From: Fennellomyces sp. T-0311
Taxonomy: Eukaryota > Mucoromycota > Mucoromycetes > Mucorales > Lichtheimiaceae
DNA: 64,000 bases
Assembly: GCA_025266875.1 (NCBI GenBank)
Contig: JALLLT010000053.1
Coordinates: forward strand, 124,001 to 188,000
Direction of reading: 5' to 3'
The notes under the pieces are model-generated. The model made no database searches. It was not told the origin of the DNA and saw nothing but the letters and a program-made list of their open reading frames with translations. The position numbers and the translations under genes are program-made. Of this stretch, positions 24,079-36,273 are shown in pieces; position 1 is the first letter of the stretch; each line of letters begins with the position of its first letter.

Positions 24079-27000
24079 CTATTTTGTATACTACCACTAA
24101 CTTATTCTTCTGTTGTATAAATAGAATATTATACTTGTATCATATCCATTTTTTGATAATTAAAGCACTTAATTTCTACTTATATTCATCTTTTTGTTTA
24201 AAACTATCTTCCATCAACTAGGGCGTTTTCATGTACATACACAGTAAAATTCCTGAATCCTGAAACCATTGAAGGCCAAAAATATCTGCTGTATAAATAA
24301 TAAATGGTACGTATATAGTCTACTTTTCTGCTTTCGGTGCTTGACGTGCCTCTGTCTCGGCTCAATTGAATTCAAAATGAAGCTAACGAAGCTTACGTTT
24401 ACTGCATTGATCTTCCAGGCAACATATGCAGGTGTACCACAGAATTCAAAACTACGTGCTCTTTTGTGAAAAGGTTTCGCAGAAACCGGGATATACCATT
24501 TTGACTACATGCTAAAAAGTATGCAGGTATGGTAAACAAAAAAAAAGCGCCGGTAAACGATACGTATAAACATTTTTCTCGCAGTTCGTGTGATATTCCC
24601 ACAATTAATAATTTTCCCTCTCAATTGCTACGTTCACCTGAAAAGCAATCATGTTGCAGGTTGCAAAAATAAAAGTTGCTCTCTTGGATTGTTCAGAAAA
24701 TTATTCCTAGCATCATCGCAAGGATATATCGTGTAGGAGCATAGGAACCAGGGTTCAAAGTAAATATAGGAGCTTGTGTAAACGTCCGCTGATTATACGT
24801 TGACCAGAACTTTAGTTTTTCTAGTGTCAGCTTTGAGAAATCTGAAGCGTATCATCCACTTTCTTTACTCGGCTATACCGAGGTCAATTCGGCATAATAT
24901 CCGTATATGTTTATGTTACCGGGATACCCGAATTAAGCATAGTTTGATCTACGCTGAGAAAACACGCAGGTGCCCACTGCTGCCCTTCAAATGCATAGAC
25001 CGGTGACCATATGTGGGAAGCAGATGAACAATGACGAATTATATATGCATGCTCGTAGGTACAATTGTGTTACAGTACATACGTAGGTCCTATGGAAGCA
25101 GCAGACAGTTTCTTTTTCGTTTAATGTGGGATTTATAATTGTGCGCCGTAGATATACGTAAATAAGAGTGAAGCTCACTTTATGTCTTTCTGAACGTGTA
25201 AAACCTTAGATATCTAAGTATAACCAGTAGTGGTCTCAGTTGCTAAAGTAAGCATTATGTTATCTATATAGATGGGAACTGCAAATACAAAAAGCAAAAC
25301 TCAACGGCTATGCGAGCTGTGTGTTTCAAAATCTAAAGTAAAAAATGTGGCCATCGTCAAGTCATACTCTTATGTATTGTCTTACTTTGACCGTTAGCGT
25401 AACAAATAGAACTAGTCAAGATTGGGGAAGAGTCAGCAACATATTGACACCTATTGCTATATTGTGACACATAAATACGCAGGCGCATGATTTACAGTGA
25501 TGACATGGGATACCTAGATTCAGTACTACTAGTAATCGCCGATTGGCCTTTCTTTGATCGTACCACCAGGGACGACGGATGAGAGCAAAACTAGCAGGGC
25601 TCTTTGTTGGTTGAGTAGTTACAACCATATCATTGCTACAGGGAGTAGGTTACTAAGTCAATAAGAGCAGTATGATCAGGTTGCTACGGATCTAGGTATG
25701 ACCTTTCTTGTTAAAAGGGTTAACTGGTTCGGATATCTAATGTACGCAGACTTTTGACTCTTTATCTCTTTTTTATTGTTAGCCATCAATTAACGGACTT
25801 CATTCATTTAATGGAAGGCAAAACATCATACGATTAATTTTGTCACAACACGTACAAAGTAAACGCAACTATCGTCTGATCAAGTATCATCGTGTCACCT
25901 CTCAATATTGCATTTTTTCATCCAGGTTGGCAATGCTCAAAGCTCCAGCCGGAAGCCTGTTAACGTATGGGCTTGGAACATTATATAAAAATCTTCTAGC
26001 AACTTGGCTATGGTTTCGCTCAGGTTGCTCTGTAGAAAATATAATGACTGTGCTTCCCACTTGTTTGTGCCGAGGAGCGATCTCATGGCAAAGAAAATAA
26101 TTACCAACCTTGAGGTTATAATCATCACTACTGCATATCATGAGCGCAAGGAAAAGAGTATATTATAGAAAATAACGAATACAGCAACGGGACACATTTG
26201 AATATCATACCCGAACCAAAGACTTTGACTGATCTACGTACCGTCAATAATTGTAGAACTACAAAAGTGCAAAGTCAATGAAAATTTTATGAAACAAGTA
26301 ATCAGCTATTGTTTCGAGGCAAACGGACGGTACGAACGGAAACCGATTATTCTTAGCGTGTGTATCGCATCCCTGTGATCTGCCGCTAGGAAATTGACTC
26401 GAACGAGCGACGTGTCAGGTCGACACAACCTTCAGTGTCATGTGTGCATCAAAATGCCTGATCGCTTCTCGTCAAAATGTCGATAAATGTAGCGCAGTCC
26501 CGCCACTGGATCCATTTGTCGCCTTCTACATGTTTCTAACAAATAATACCACGTCCGTGTTCGGCTCACACTGCAGTAGATATGCTACGATAAAGAAGCT
26601 GTACAACTCATCATGTAATGTCACATGGGCCTTTCAGGATGCCAGCAACGTCTTACTGATACTCGGATGGAAACGTTAGACCGCAAGAGAAATAATATGA
26701 GTTTCTATAGCAATTAATCGCGGGTGGTGCACCATGAAATAGGTTCGAGGTCGCGAAGAAATAATGTGAAAAAGCCCATAAGAGGGAGTTAAAACGGAAG
26801 TTCGACGTGTTCGACGATACTGGCGAAGTGCCCGATAACAATAGTTGTACCACGCTTCCCACACCAGACCTCATAGACGGCGCAGAGATAATCGTAAAGT
26901 CTGCTTTCGTCATTAGCGTACAAAAAGGGTTGGGCTTTGCAAGAAGGTTTGGGGGTAAGAGAACGAACAAATGCTTCAAAAAGATGGATTGGGCCACATG

Positions 27001-27869
27001 CTAAGCGGAAGGGATTTGTAACCTACAAGAATCACACCGCGCTGCCCAATACATATGTCAAATATGAGAAGAGAAGGGAAGCATAATAAGCTCTTTCATT
27101 CCCACCCGAACATATAGTGTTTTCCTCCCAGGATTGAGCAGCCGTATACGAGGATCCAAGGGTGTGAACAAAACCGATTATAAAGTGAATTTTTAAATAA
27201 GTTTGGATTTGAGCAGTTTTTCTTTCTTTCCTTTCATGCTCAATGGTTACCTGTTTTATGGGTAGAGTAACCAATATGACCTGTCTTCCTCATAAGCAAA
27301 AAAAATGCGTTATTCCTTTATTTGATCTGTCCAAAAAAGTCAACCACACAATTTGTAAGTAATCTTGACAAGCGTGTGTCTCAGGTGCTAACGAAGAAGA
27401 TAGTATATTACACCACAGCGGATAGCCAATCTAGTCAGATACCAAACACGCAAAGCACACTGTCACACGGTCGCCAATCACTGCAAGTTCATCATGAGCC
27501 CTATATGAATGATCTGCAGTAGCGTGGATTCAAGTTAAAAAGCGAATATGGTAGAGGAAGTCAAAATATATACGTGAGTGTAAACTTGTGATCGAGCTAG
27601 AGTCGCTATCAACAGCAGTGACATACATGTATATAGGCAAATCTTATTATATCATAGTACATATTTTGTGTGGCATCTTGGATCTAGCTTATCTAGCATA
27701 TTTTGCTAATGTACTGTATTAGTGTGCGCCCAGCGTGGACAACGCCCCAATTCCCAAGTACATATTACCTGCGAACTTGGCGAATCGGAAAATTACTCTC
27801 ACTAATTTTCCTTGGTGACAATCCTCATACAAATGTTCCCAGAGATCTCGGATCCATTTCATTCTGCTC
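24079..27869. other. AT-rich gene-poor island
   Basis: About 3.8 kb with only short frames that lack motifs and are not linked by convincing splice sites. I see no transposon ends, no tRNA and no long repeat by eye. It may contain decayed sequence that only a similarity search would show. Confidence 0.5.
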
Positions 27870-29635
27870 ATGGAGAATCGCAAGCAAGGTCGAAACACTG
27901 CATGTCAACTTTGCAAAGCGCGCAAACGAAAGTGTATTCGGCAAGCCGGACTACCTTGTACGCTTTGTCAGCAGACGGGTCGCTCATGCTCAGCGTACCT
28001 GGATGAGTTTGGATCGGCTAACGGCCAACCCACCAACAACACTCTCCACGATTACGATTTAGGAAAACGAATATACAACGACCCGCTACTCGAGCATTAC
28101 GTCGAATTGTTTTTTCAATACATCCACGACCCTGTTCTGACAGTCTTTCACAAGCCAACATTTATGCTCAGGTTCCACAACGGCGAAATCAAGCATTACA
28201 TTTTATATGGCATAGCCGCGCTGGCCATACGCTTTTCCAATGACCCAAGTGTTCGTCATATTGATCCTCGCAACCGCGGCGCGAACTACTACGAGATCGG
28301 CATCCGCTTACTCAAACTCGCCATAGACGAAATCTGCATCGACACTATACATGGCTGCATGCTGTTTGCTCACTACGCGTCTGGATACAATCAAGTGGAG
28401 CAAGAGGCTGTATATGTTGGCGTTGCCATCCGGATGGCACACATTTTGCATCTACAGGAGGAGCCTGACACTGGAAACGCCATGCAGGATGAAGTGCTGA
28501 GACGAGCATGGAGCATCTTATTTGCTGCAGACAGGTGGAGTGCCTTGGGGAACCGCATACCACGGATCACGGGCTTTGAGTATATCACTCACCGACCACC
28601 TGCCAAGAAGCCAATGCCCGACATTGATTTCCTGCAGCTGATGGGAGATGAGCCGAGCAGGGAGCACCCAATAGGTATATGGGGACCCAATCGCGACTTG
28701 CATGACATTGGATCCAATATCCACAAGCATCAGCTGGCGGTCTTGTACGATTCAACGAGCCCCGAGGCGTCGTTTGAGCGGATCGATCAAATATCCTCAG
28801 AGTTGCAAATGTGGCAGCAGAATCTGCCGCCTCACTTCAAATTCACTCCCCAAAATATCTACCTGCAGAGTAGTCTGTCATACGGTGCCATCTTCCTCGG
28901 CACCCATCTATCCTATCATTACAATTACGTTGTGTTGTTGTACCAGTTCCTTTCCTATTCGGACCCGCAGAGCAAGAGCTATGGTGAACGACTAGAGTAC
29001 CATGCATCACAGATTTCGGAAATCATACGCTGGTCCAACCGAGTGCACAACTGCCAGCTACTGTATTCTGTAGTAGCACACATACTGGTTATCAGCTCTT
29101 CAGTGCATCTGCATACTCTAATGTACGGAAACTCCAAGGCTGTTGAAAGGGCAAAGGAGAATCTAGACACGAACTTTGAGGTAAATATTTAAACTACAGG
29201 ACATGTCATATTCGAGGCGAAAGTCGATTGCTTTTTCTTTCTAACAGCAACAAGCATATTATGGCACTGCGAAGACTTTGGCCTGCCGTGGATGTTTCAG
29301 CAGCTAGATTGCGTGTTTTTGAATCAGCGTGTCTTGTTTCAAATCAAAACACCTGGCGGATGGATAGGTGGTTGGTCAAGTTCTTGCTGTTCCACACAAA
29401 GGACATGAATAACGACCAGCGAGATGTACCGGATGACATACTGTCGTCCTCGGCTTTGGTACCAAATCAACCTGGGGAGGACAGCAATTACCGAATGGTT
29501 GAACATGCTCTTTCATGGCTGTTAAGTGCTGATCCAGCTACCGGCTACCCACAAGATTTATTTATATTTGATCCACAAACATCTCCGGATCCAACAGTGT
29601 TGAATATCGACCAGTTCAATCAGGATACATTGTAA
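27870..29635 (+). CDS. Zn2Cys6 (Gal4-type) fungal transcription factor
   Basis: A 563-residue DNA-binding regulator. Exons are 27870-29180 and 29255-29635; the 74-nt intron has CTAAC at 29241-29245 and ends at the second AG (29253-29254), the only choice that keeps frame. The binuclear cluster is at the extreme N-terminus: C12-x2-C15-x6-C22-x7-C30-x2-C33-x6-C40, with the basic KARKRKC recognition stretch. A fungal-specific transcription factor (Fungal_trans) domain follows, starting about HYVELFFQYIHDPVLTVFHKPTF, with the GCMLFAHYASG and RRAWSILFAADRW blocks. It lies upstream of a sugar transporter and a GH78 rhamnosidase. Local regulators of such clusters are common in fungi, so control of these two genes is a reasonable inference but not shown. 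Confidence 0.92.
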
Positions 29636-31028
29636 TAACATTCGAAATGGAGTTACATATCATATGTTTCATATACATACTGGGCCCGAAAAACATTTAT
29701 TACTGTACAAACAAATTAAATTGCCAACCAATGCAGCGGATTTTGCAGTTGGTCAAGTCGGTCATTGGCTCAGTATGTTCGTCACCTCTCTAATATTTCA
29801 TCAAGTTTATAGCGAGCTCTTAACATTTTGTTTCGCAAAAGGTAGCTGGTGCGTATAATTCACCACGATGTTGCCCATATTACTGCATACGTCCCTCCAT
29901 AATTACAACAGATGTGCAATGGTTCCCTGCATATGCAAGCACTCTATGACCGCCTTTGTCTCCACATTATAGGCTGGTATGTCTTTGCTTTATCACTTTT
30001 TTGCATAAAAAATGAAAGCATAAATTTCTGGCACCATTTAGCAGATATATAAGTGGACCCATTAAGGTAAATATGATCGGGCAGGTTGAAATTTTCCTCA
30101 CAAAGACTATTTAGAATCAGCTCTTGCATGATCTCGCTCGTGCGACTTAACGAGAAAAGAGGTACTGAGCTGGGGAGGGGGAGTGGACATCCCACCGCAA
30201 GTCTAGACGGTCGCACTAATCTTTTATTATTAAGAAAGCAATGTATAATTTGTGATAATTAGCAGGTTATAGAAAAGAATATGTCGCAGGCGTAGGACGA
30301 AAAGCATTGGTTGAGGCCCGGATACACTCTCCAAAAATAGCCAACGGGCTGTAAGAGTTGCTGTCAAGGCCATGATTCTGTTGACTTTGTCCTTGCATTC
30401 AACGTAGTAGTTTTTAATCAATTACGTAAGTACCCCATATCTGGTCAGCGAAATTACTAACTTTACTATTTAGATATACAAGCGAGTGATTCTACCCTCG
30501 ACTCCACAGGTAGATATGTGTGCAGGATGAGAACATCAAAGAAAAACCAAATTTTGCCGCTGGTCTCTAGCTCAATTGCAGCTAATGTTCGAAGCAAAGA
30601 TAAGCCATTTATTTAATGTTTTGAAGTGAAGCTAATGTAGTCGTGATAAATGGACACGTAGAACATAGTTCCGGGAGCCATGCGGAACTATCAGTACCGA
30701 TATATTAATAAGCGTGGCGGGAAAGATCTGCATGTTAAGAATCTAAACGGATCACAAAAAACGATTGACTTTATACCATTACTCACCCTTTACCACGATT
30801 AAAAAAAGCTTAAGGTTGCTGAAAGCACTCATTTGTAATTAAAATTGGGGACATCGTACTGAAAGAAAAGCTGAGAGTCAATTGTAGGTAACTTTATTAA
30901 TAACAATAAAAAAGATGGTCGACATCGAAGCTTTACTGAATCGTAAGGAGGATATAAAGTATTGTTACAACAGCATGGGATAAAGTAAGGAAATGAAGGG
31001 TGCGCAGAATATTAGAAAGGTTACTTAA
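29636..31028. other. Intergenic between regulator and transporter, no gene seen
   Basis: About 1.4 kb between two 3' ends. AT-rich, with only short motif-free open frames. Confidence 0.5.
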
Positions 31029-32674
31029 TTATTTCTCGAGATCGTCATTGATAGCTTTCTTCTCGTCGGTGCTGCTAGGCGCCTTAATGTCATTGTTAGG
31101 TAAAGGATCGACATTTGCAACCTCGTCTCCGAAAACTGCGCCAATTTGCTCCAATGTCAATCCTTTGGTTTCCGGGTAAAAGAGCCAAAAAATGGTTCCG
31201 TCAACAATATTGAAGACCATGAAGACGTAAAAGTATTTGTATCCGATGGATTCCAAAGCAATCGGCGAGACTTGTGCAAAGATCAGGTTGAAAATCCAGT
31301 TTGTGATGGTAGCGATAGCGTTTCCTCTTGCGCGCGTCTCCGTGTTAAAGATTTCTGCTGGGTACACCTACCCATAAAAGAAAGGTTTAATAGGAAGTTT
31401 AAGCAAGACTCAAGGAACGCACCCAGCTATTGATACCAAGAGGTGTGAAGAAGAAGGAAATCAAAAAGTTCATGGAAACACTGGCTCGTAGAGCATCGTG
31501 GTTGGAGGTAGTGCTTGGATCGACAGTTTGCGAGAGCACAGCGTTGATCAAAAGGCACGCTGCCATACCGTAGCAACTGATGATTAGAGGCTTGATGCGA
31601 CCTATACCCTCCAAGAGCCATAGGCCGATAGAACAGGTGATAATGGAGATAGCACCGGAAATACCAATGATCATAAGTGAAGTTTGAGTGTCGATGTTCA
31701 GCGCGGCATAGATTCGGGGACCATAGTAGTTGATTACCTGTTGTTCACCGTTAGTATCCTCCTTTTCTGTAATAAGCAACAGATACTACTCACATTAATG
31801 CCAGAAAGCTGGCCTGCTAGTTGAATTCCACAGCCAAGTGCCAGTCGCCTGCGTGACGATGTCTTACCAAAGAGCGCGCTCCATGATTTTGCACCTAGTT
31901 TGTTTTCAAGCTCGACTTCCCCTTGAATTTCGGCATACTCGAACTGTAAAAAGTCTTCATTGTGACCATTATAATGGAGCTTGCGCAACACTTCCTTGGC
32001 TCTGTCATCGCGACCCTTTTTCACAAGCCAGCGTGGAGAATCAACTTGGAAAAGAATGCCTAAGCAAAGGAGCAGAGCTGGCATGCATTGGAAGGCAAGC
32101 GGAAATCTCCATTGAAAGTCGGAATCTGCGAAACTGCTTCCGTACCCGATCCACTGAGCGGCGAAGTACCCCCAGCTGAGCATCCACTGCTGGCACCCTG
32201 TCATGGCTCCTCTCCACGCCGGAGGAGCAACTTCGGCACAATACACAGGGATGGTGGTCGATAGCATTCCAATGGCGATACTTTACGCAAGCGGTGAGTA
32301 GGTAAAGCAAACATGTCATGACGCGTCAAGTAACAATGAGCATACCCAGCAATGAGACGGCCAGCGATCAGCATTGCGACACTGGTGCAACCGGTTTGGA
32401 GCGCAGAGCCAAATAGAATAACAACGGAACCAGCAAAGATGGATCGAATGCGTCCTAGTGGATCACCGGCGTAAAAGATGATGATACAACCGAGAACAGC
32501 ACCTCCGGTATATGCACTGACAATGCCGCCTTGTGCAGCTGCCGATGGACTATCAAAGTGGTCAATGAAGTGCTCCTGAGCGATGACGTTTGTGATGACA
32601 CCAGAGTCATAGCCAAAAAGGAATGATCCAACGCAGGCAAAGACGGCGGTGAACAAAGAACGATAAAGGCCCAT
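31029..32674 (-). CDS. MFS sugar porter
   Basis: A 489-residue member of the sugar porter family (12 predicted membrane helices, plasma membrane). Exons are 32346-32674, 31794-32280, 31423-31737 and 31029-31367; introns are 55-65 nt. Hallmarks: FLFGYDSGVI in helix 1, DPLGRIRSI, GRLIAGIAIGM (completed by splicing), SPRWLVKKGR after helix 6, QLSGINVINYYGP in helix 7, NTETRARGNA, and the terminal PETKGLTLEQI. The start at 32674 is the usual MGLYRSLF-type N-terminus. The frame stays open further upstream, but that sequence looks like leader. Substrate is not readable from sequence; the divergent GH78 neighbour suggests L-rhamnose, a rhamnoside or a released hexose. Confidence 0.93.
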
Positions 32675-32981
32675 GGCGGTTGCGATGATGGAGAGCTGGG
32701 AATGGATGTTACCATGGCGATACTTATATTGTTTTGGGAGGATGTGAAGGACAGGCTCCCCACAACTGACAAGGATATAATGTGACACGAAATTGCGGGG
32801 TATGTCCGTCTGGTAATCCGCTTTGCCCGCAACGTTTCCCATCCACCTCCGCCTGTTACCCGCCTGGAAGTTTCCTTTAAAGGGACCAACGAACGTACCA
32901 TTTTCATGTTTTTTCCCAACGGCCACAACTGTTTATTTAACTACATCAGCTCATTTACCCATCGACGACCCATACACAGAC
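32675..32981. promoter_or_regulatory. Divergent promoter of sugar porter and GH78 gene
   Basis: 307 bp between the two start codons, so transcription factors bound here could control both genes. It contains an inverted CGG-N7-CCG pair (see next entry). A role in co-regulation is inferred from layout. Confidence 0.5.
32796..32808. promoter_or_regulatory. Candidate Zn2Cys6 operator, CGG-N7-CCG
   Basis: CGG at 32796-32798 and CCG at 32806-32808 form an inverted pair with a 7-base spacer, the kind of site bound by dimeric Gal4-type proteins. A single such pair can occur by chance in about 300 bp. Confidence 0.3.
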
Positions 32982-34499
32982 ATGGCCCCTGTTGAAGCGT
33001 CCCAACCATCGTCGTTCCTAGCGAATGCACAGGCGTTGGTCCCAAAGCTGGTGCATACGGACGAAACTCCCCTTGAAGTTGTGTCCTTTGAACCGGATGA
33101 TACGGTGTTCCTGAGACATAGACGCATTGTTCAAGATTCCATCACCATACTCGAAAGTACCTGGTTCTCTACTGGGGCGGATTTCATTGTCGACTTTGGT
33201 GGCCATCGCACAGGCCACTTATCGTTTCATCTCGGTGCTCGCGGTATCAACATCGACTCTCCTGTTCGGCTGCGTTTGACATTCGGTGAAGTTCCTGGCG
33301 ACGTGGCAGAGGAATTTTACCCATCAAAATCGTGGATATCAACATCCTGGTTTCCAATTGAAGTCATCACCGTGGACGACCTACCTCAGCAAGTGCGAAT
33401 CAGCCGGCGCCATGCGTTTCGTTACGTCCGTTTCCAAGTGCTCGAGGTCTCGAAAAAGTACAAGGTGCGCTTTCACGACATCAAATCCCATGCTGTTACC
33501 AGTGCAGTAAAGATTGTCAAGCCAATTGACCTAGAAGGTTTTCAAGCTATTGACGAAGTGGGACTCAGGACATTGCGAGACTGTATGCAGACGGTTTTTG
33601 AAGATGGGCCACGCCGTGACCGACGAGTATGGCTGGGAGATTTGCGACTACAGGCCCTGGTAAACTATGTCACATATCAAAGCAATGATCTGGTCAAACG
33701 GTGTCTGTACCTTTTCGCCGGGCTGCAGGTGGATAATAAGGTGATGGCTTGTCTCTATGAGCGTCCAAAACCAACAGCAAGCGGAGACTACACCCTGGAC
33801 TACGAACTCCTGTTTGTAGTGGCTCTACTAGAGTACGTTCAAGCAACCCACGATACTGTTACCGGTTTGCAACTGTTTCCCCTTTGTCAGCAAATCTTGG
33901 TTCGAAACTTACACGATTTCATTTGCGACGGCGTGTTCACCCCTCAAACAGACGTGTGGTACTTCATTGATTGGCAAGATCGTCTGGATCGTCTCGCAAG
34001 CATGCAGGGTGTATTCATCTTCGCATTGAAAGCCGCACAGCAACTTGGCAAGCTGATCAATGTCACTGTGGACTATTCGACGGAAATTGAAAAACTTTCG
34101 GAAGGTGCACTGTCATTCTTTGACAAAGGCAAAGGCGTATTTGTTTCCAATGGGCAGGTCTCGTGGGCATCGCAGGCGTGGATGGGTGTGGCCCAAGTTT
34201 TGTCTCCCAAACAGCATGTGCAGGCTATTTTGACGGCCATCCGCGATCCTGACGCTATTAAGGCAAACACTCCATACTCCTATCATTACGTCCTAGAAGG
34301 TTTGCACAGGAACGGCGCCAAGGAGGAATGTCTCGCATTAGCCAAACAATATTACGGTGGTATGGTCGAGCGCGGTGCAGATACGTTTTGGGAGGCGTAT
34401 AGCGAATCAGATTCAGAATTCAGTCCTTATGATGATGTCCACAATAATAGCTTTTGTCATGCTTGGAGTTGCACCGTTAGCTGGTTCTTACGTGTCTAA
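32982..34499 (+). CDS. GH78-type alpha-L-rhamnosidase, intronless, intracellular
   Basis: A 505-residue six-hairpin glycosidase of the alpha-L-rhamnosidase (GH78) type, removing terminal L-rhamnose from glycosides. It is a single uninterrupted exon starting MAPVEAS. An N-terminal beta-sandwich-like region (about 1-190) precedes the (alpha/alpha)6 domain. That domain opens with EDGPRRDRRVWLGDLRLQA (about 206-224), the conserved acid-rich GH78 block that includes the general acid. It also has DWQDRLDR, and ends SFCHAWSC near the C-terminus. No signal peptide is visible, unlike secreted fungal rhamnosidases, so it should act in the cytosol on imported rhamnosides. It is divergent from a sugar porter. 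Lack of introns contrasts with nearly every neighbour and is compatible with acquisition from bacteria, which is not demonstrated. Confidence 0.88.
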   Translation: MAPVEASQPSSFLANAQALVPKLVHTDETPLEVVSFEPDDTVFLRHRRIVQDSITILESTWFSTGADFIVDFGGHRTGHLSFHLGARGINIDSPVRLRLTFGEVPGDVAEEFYPSKSWISTSWFPIEVITVDDLPQQVRISRRHAFRYVRFQVLEVSKKYKVRFHDIKSHAVTSAVKIVKPIDLEGFQAIDEVGLRTLRDCMQTVFEDGPRRDRRVWLGDLRLQALVNYVTYQSNDLVKRCLYLFAGLQVDNKVMACLYERPKPTASGDYTLDYELLFVVALLEYVQATHDTVTGLQLFPLCQQILVRNLHDFICDGVFTPQTDVWYFIDWQDRLDRLASMQGVFIFALKAAQQLGKLINVTVDYSTEIEKLSEGALSFFDKGKGVFVSNGQVSWASQAWMGVAQVLSPKQHVQAILTAIRDPDAIKANTPYSYHYVLEGLHRNGAKEECLALAKQYYGGMVERGADTFWEAYSESDSEFSPYDDVHNNSFCHAWSCTVSWFLRV

Positions 34500-36273
34500 G
34501 CATTCCCATTCTTATATACATTGAATAAAAGTGATCAAGCAAGACCAATTTGGCCTTTATTTACAACATAACCATGTATTTATTAAAACATATTATGTTC
34601 TCCCCACTAATGGTTTCGAGAGGTTTCCGGTGGAAATCGCTATAGAACATGGTAACTGGGATCACCAGCCTTGACAGTCGCTCCTAGAAACAGCCCCTTG
34701 GCAACTTTTGGAGAGTGGAACTATGTCTCGATGAGCTCTTTTAGTCATTTTCCTGCAACACTCTCCTTCGCACGATCTCCGATCTCAAACTCGGTGTCGT
34801 TCTTCAACAATAGCAAATTTGGGCGAAACCACCGTGCTAGTGCTAAACCTGTGGAACTGCGGTGAATTCCACGTGTTTAAATCGATCGTGCCAATGATGC
34901 TAGGCATGAATTATCCCTATGCAATAGTATTCGTAGGAAAGGGTACGCCTTATCTGATCGTAATTGACTTATCGTACTGGCTCCTATATCTGCAAACTGG
35001 TGACAGGTTTGTGCTTCCATTTGGTGGCAAATAAATCTCAAGAGTAGCTTCTGGCGTAGATTCAGCAGTATGCTTTTGTTATGAGTAATCATAGTAGTGA
35101 TTATACGTACTTGACACATTTGTGCGTTTGATCGAAAGGCCGATCTACACTTGATGTACCCATTGTGTACAAAGCCGAAGGAGTGATTTTTTTTTGCCAG
35201 CATTGTGGCACACTCTACGCTATAGAAGAGATCATACACGGGTCTTGTATATAAAGTAGTCAAAATCCGGCAGGGTTAAAGCTACTGGGGTAGACACCCA
35301 TCCAATGATATTAAAAGTTAAGCAATCTGCTCTAGCGAATGTTTGGTAAGGATAGAGAAATGTTGATTTTCAGATTTAAGATCACCGTGGATCAGATATG
35401 TCTGGCTCATTACAAGAAAGGAGGAATCGTCGGATATAACTGCTTCACGCAGAAGTATGTACGTAGATTGGGTAGCAGCTGTTATTATTCGTAGAACTGA
35501 ATCGAATATACGATAAATACGCACGTGTTAAAGTGCTCTCCAGCAAAAGTAAAAATGCCATCTGTAAGCAATGTCCTCGTAATTTGATTTGAATGTTGAC
35601 AGCAAAATACAATGTAACAAGGCATACGTATTAAGTTATCAAAACACGAAAACGATGACATGATCCGCCAAGAAGAAGTCTGATCTTTTCAACACCCAAC
35701 CTTGTACTGTACGCCAAAGTTACCGGCATTTACATTTATCATCGTGCGTATGAACGAATACGTAGCCAAGTGTTTTAATATCATATGGATTGTCGAATGA
35801 CAATCAAAAGTTGAAGGTTACATGTGCAGGATGCCAGTTGGATCCATTTTTCATATGGCTAAGAATCGATTCATATACTCACTGTATCACAAACATTTTA
35901 TGTGCGTGACAATGCGTTCTAGAAATACAAACATTCACGAACATTGGCCGCTGTAACAGCCAGTGGTTTGGAAGATCTACGTACATTCTGTCGCTGAACA
36001 GCGCGACCTTTGGAATTGGCTCGATCAATATGCTTGGTTCTGTTACCCAAAATGCGTGCGCTTTGGTTTCATGGCAACAACGACAACAAAAATAATGGCA
36101 TGGTTTCAAGCCCACCAATATGCCTTAATCAGGAAAGCCTGTACACAACCTGCTTTCCTTTCATTCCGCCTCTTGTTTACGTCAGAAAGACCAGTTATCA
36201 GTTTTACAGTGGGAAAGCAGGATTGATCTCTTTTCTCTTGATCACATCACCCTAAAACCGGCGCACAATCAAT
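34500..36273. other. Intergenic AT-rich region, no gene seen
   Basis: About 1.8 kb. Short open frames only, without motifs. Apart from the poly(A) hexamer listed separately, nothing supported. Confidence 0.5.
34524..34529 (+). terminator. AATAAA polyadenylation hexamer after GH78 gene
   Basis: Canonical hexamer 25 nt past the stop on the coding strand. Confidence 0.5.

Noticed and set aside
23949..24100. Alternative last exon of the Sel1 gene using the AG at 23948
   Set aside because: Keeps a frame, but yields a His/Pro-rich tail of no clear character. The CACAG at 23968 gives a Ser-rich tail and a better pyrimidine tract. Not excluded without transcripts.
24079..27869. Transposon in the largest AT-rich island
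   Set aside because: No transposase or reverse transcriptase motif, terminal repeats or target duplications recognised by eye. A similarity search could still reveal a decayed copy.
32675..32926. N-terminal extension of the sugar porter
   Set aside because: The frame stays open upstream, but sequence before MGLYRSLF does not resemble porters and occupies the shared promoter.
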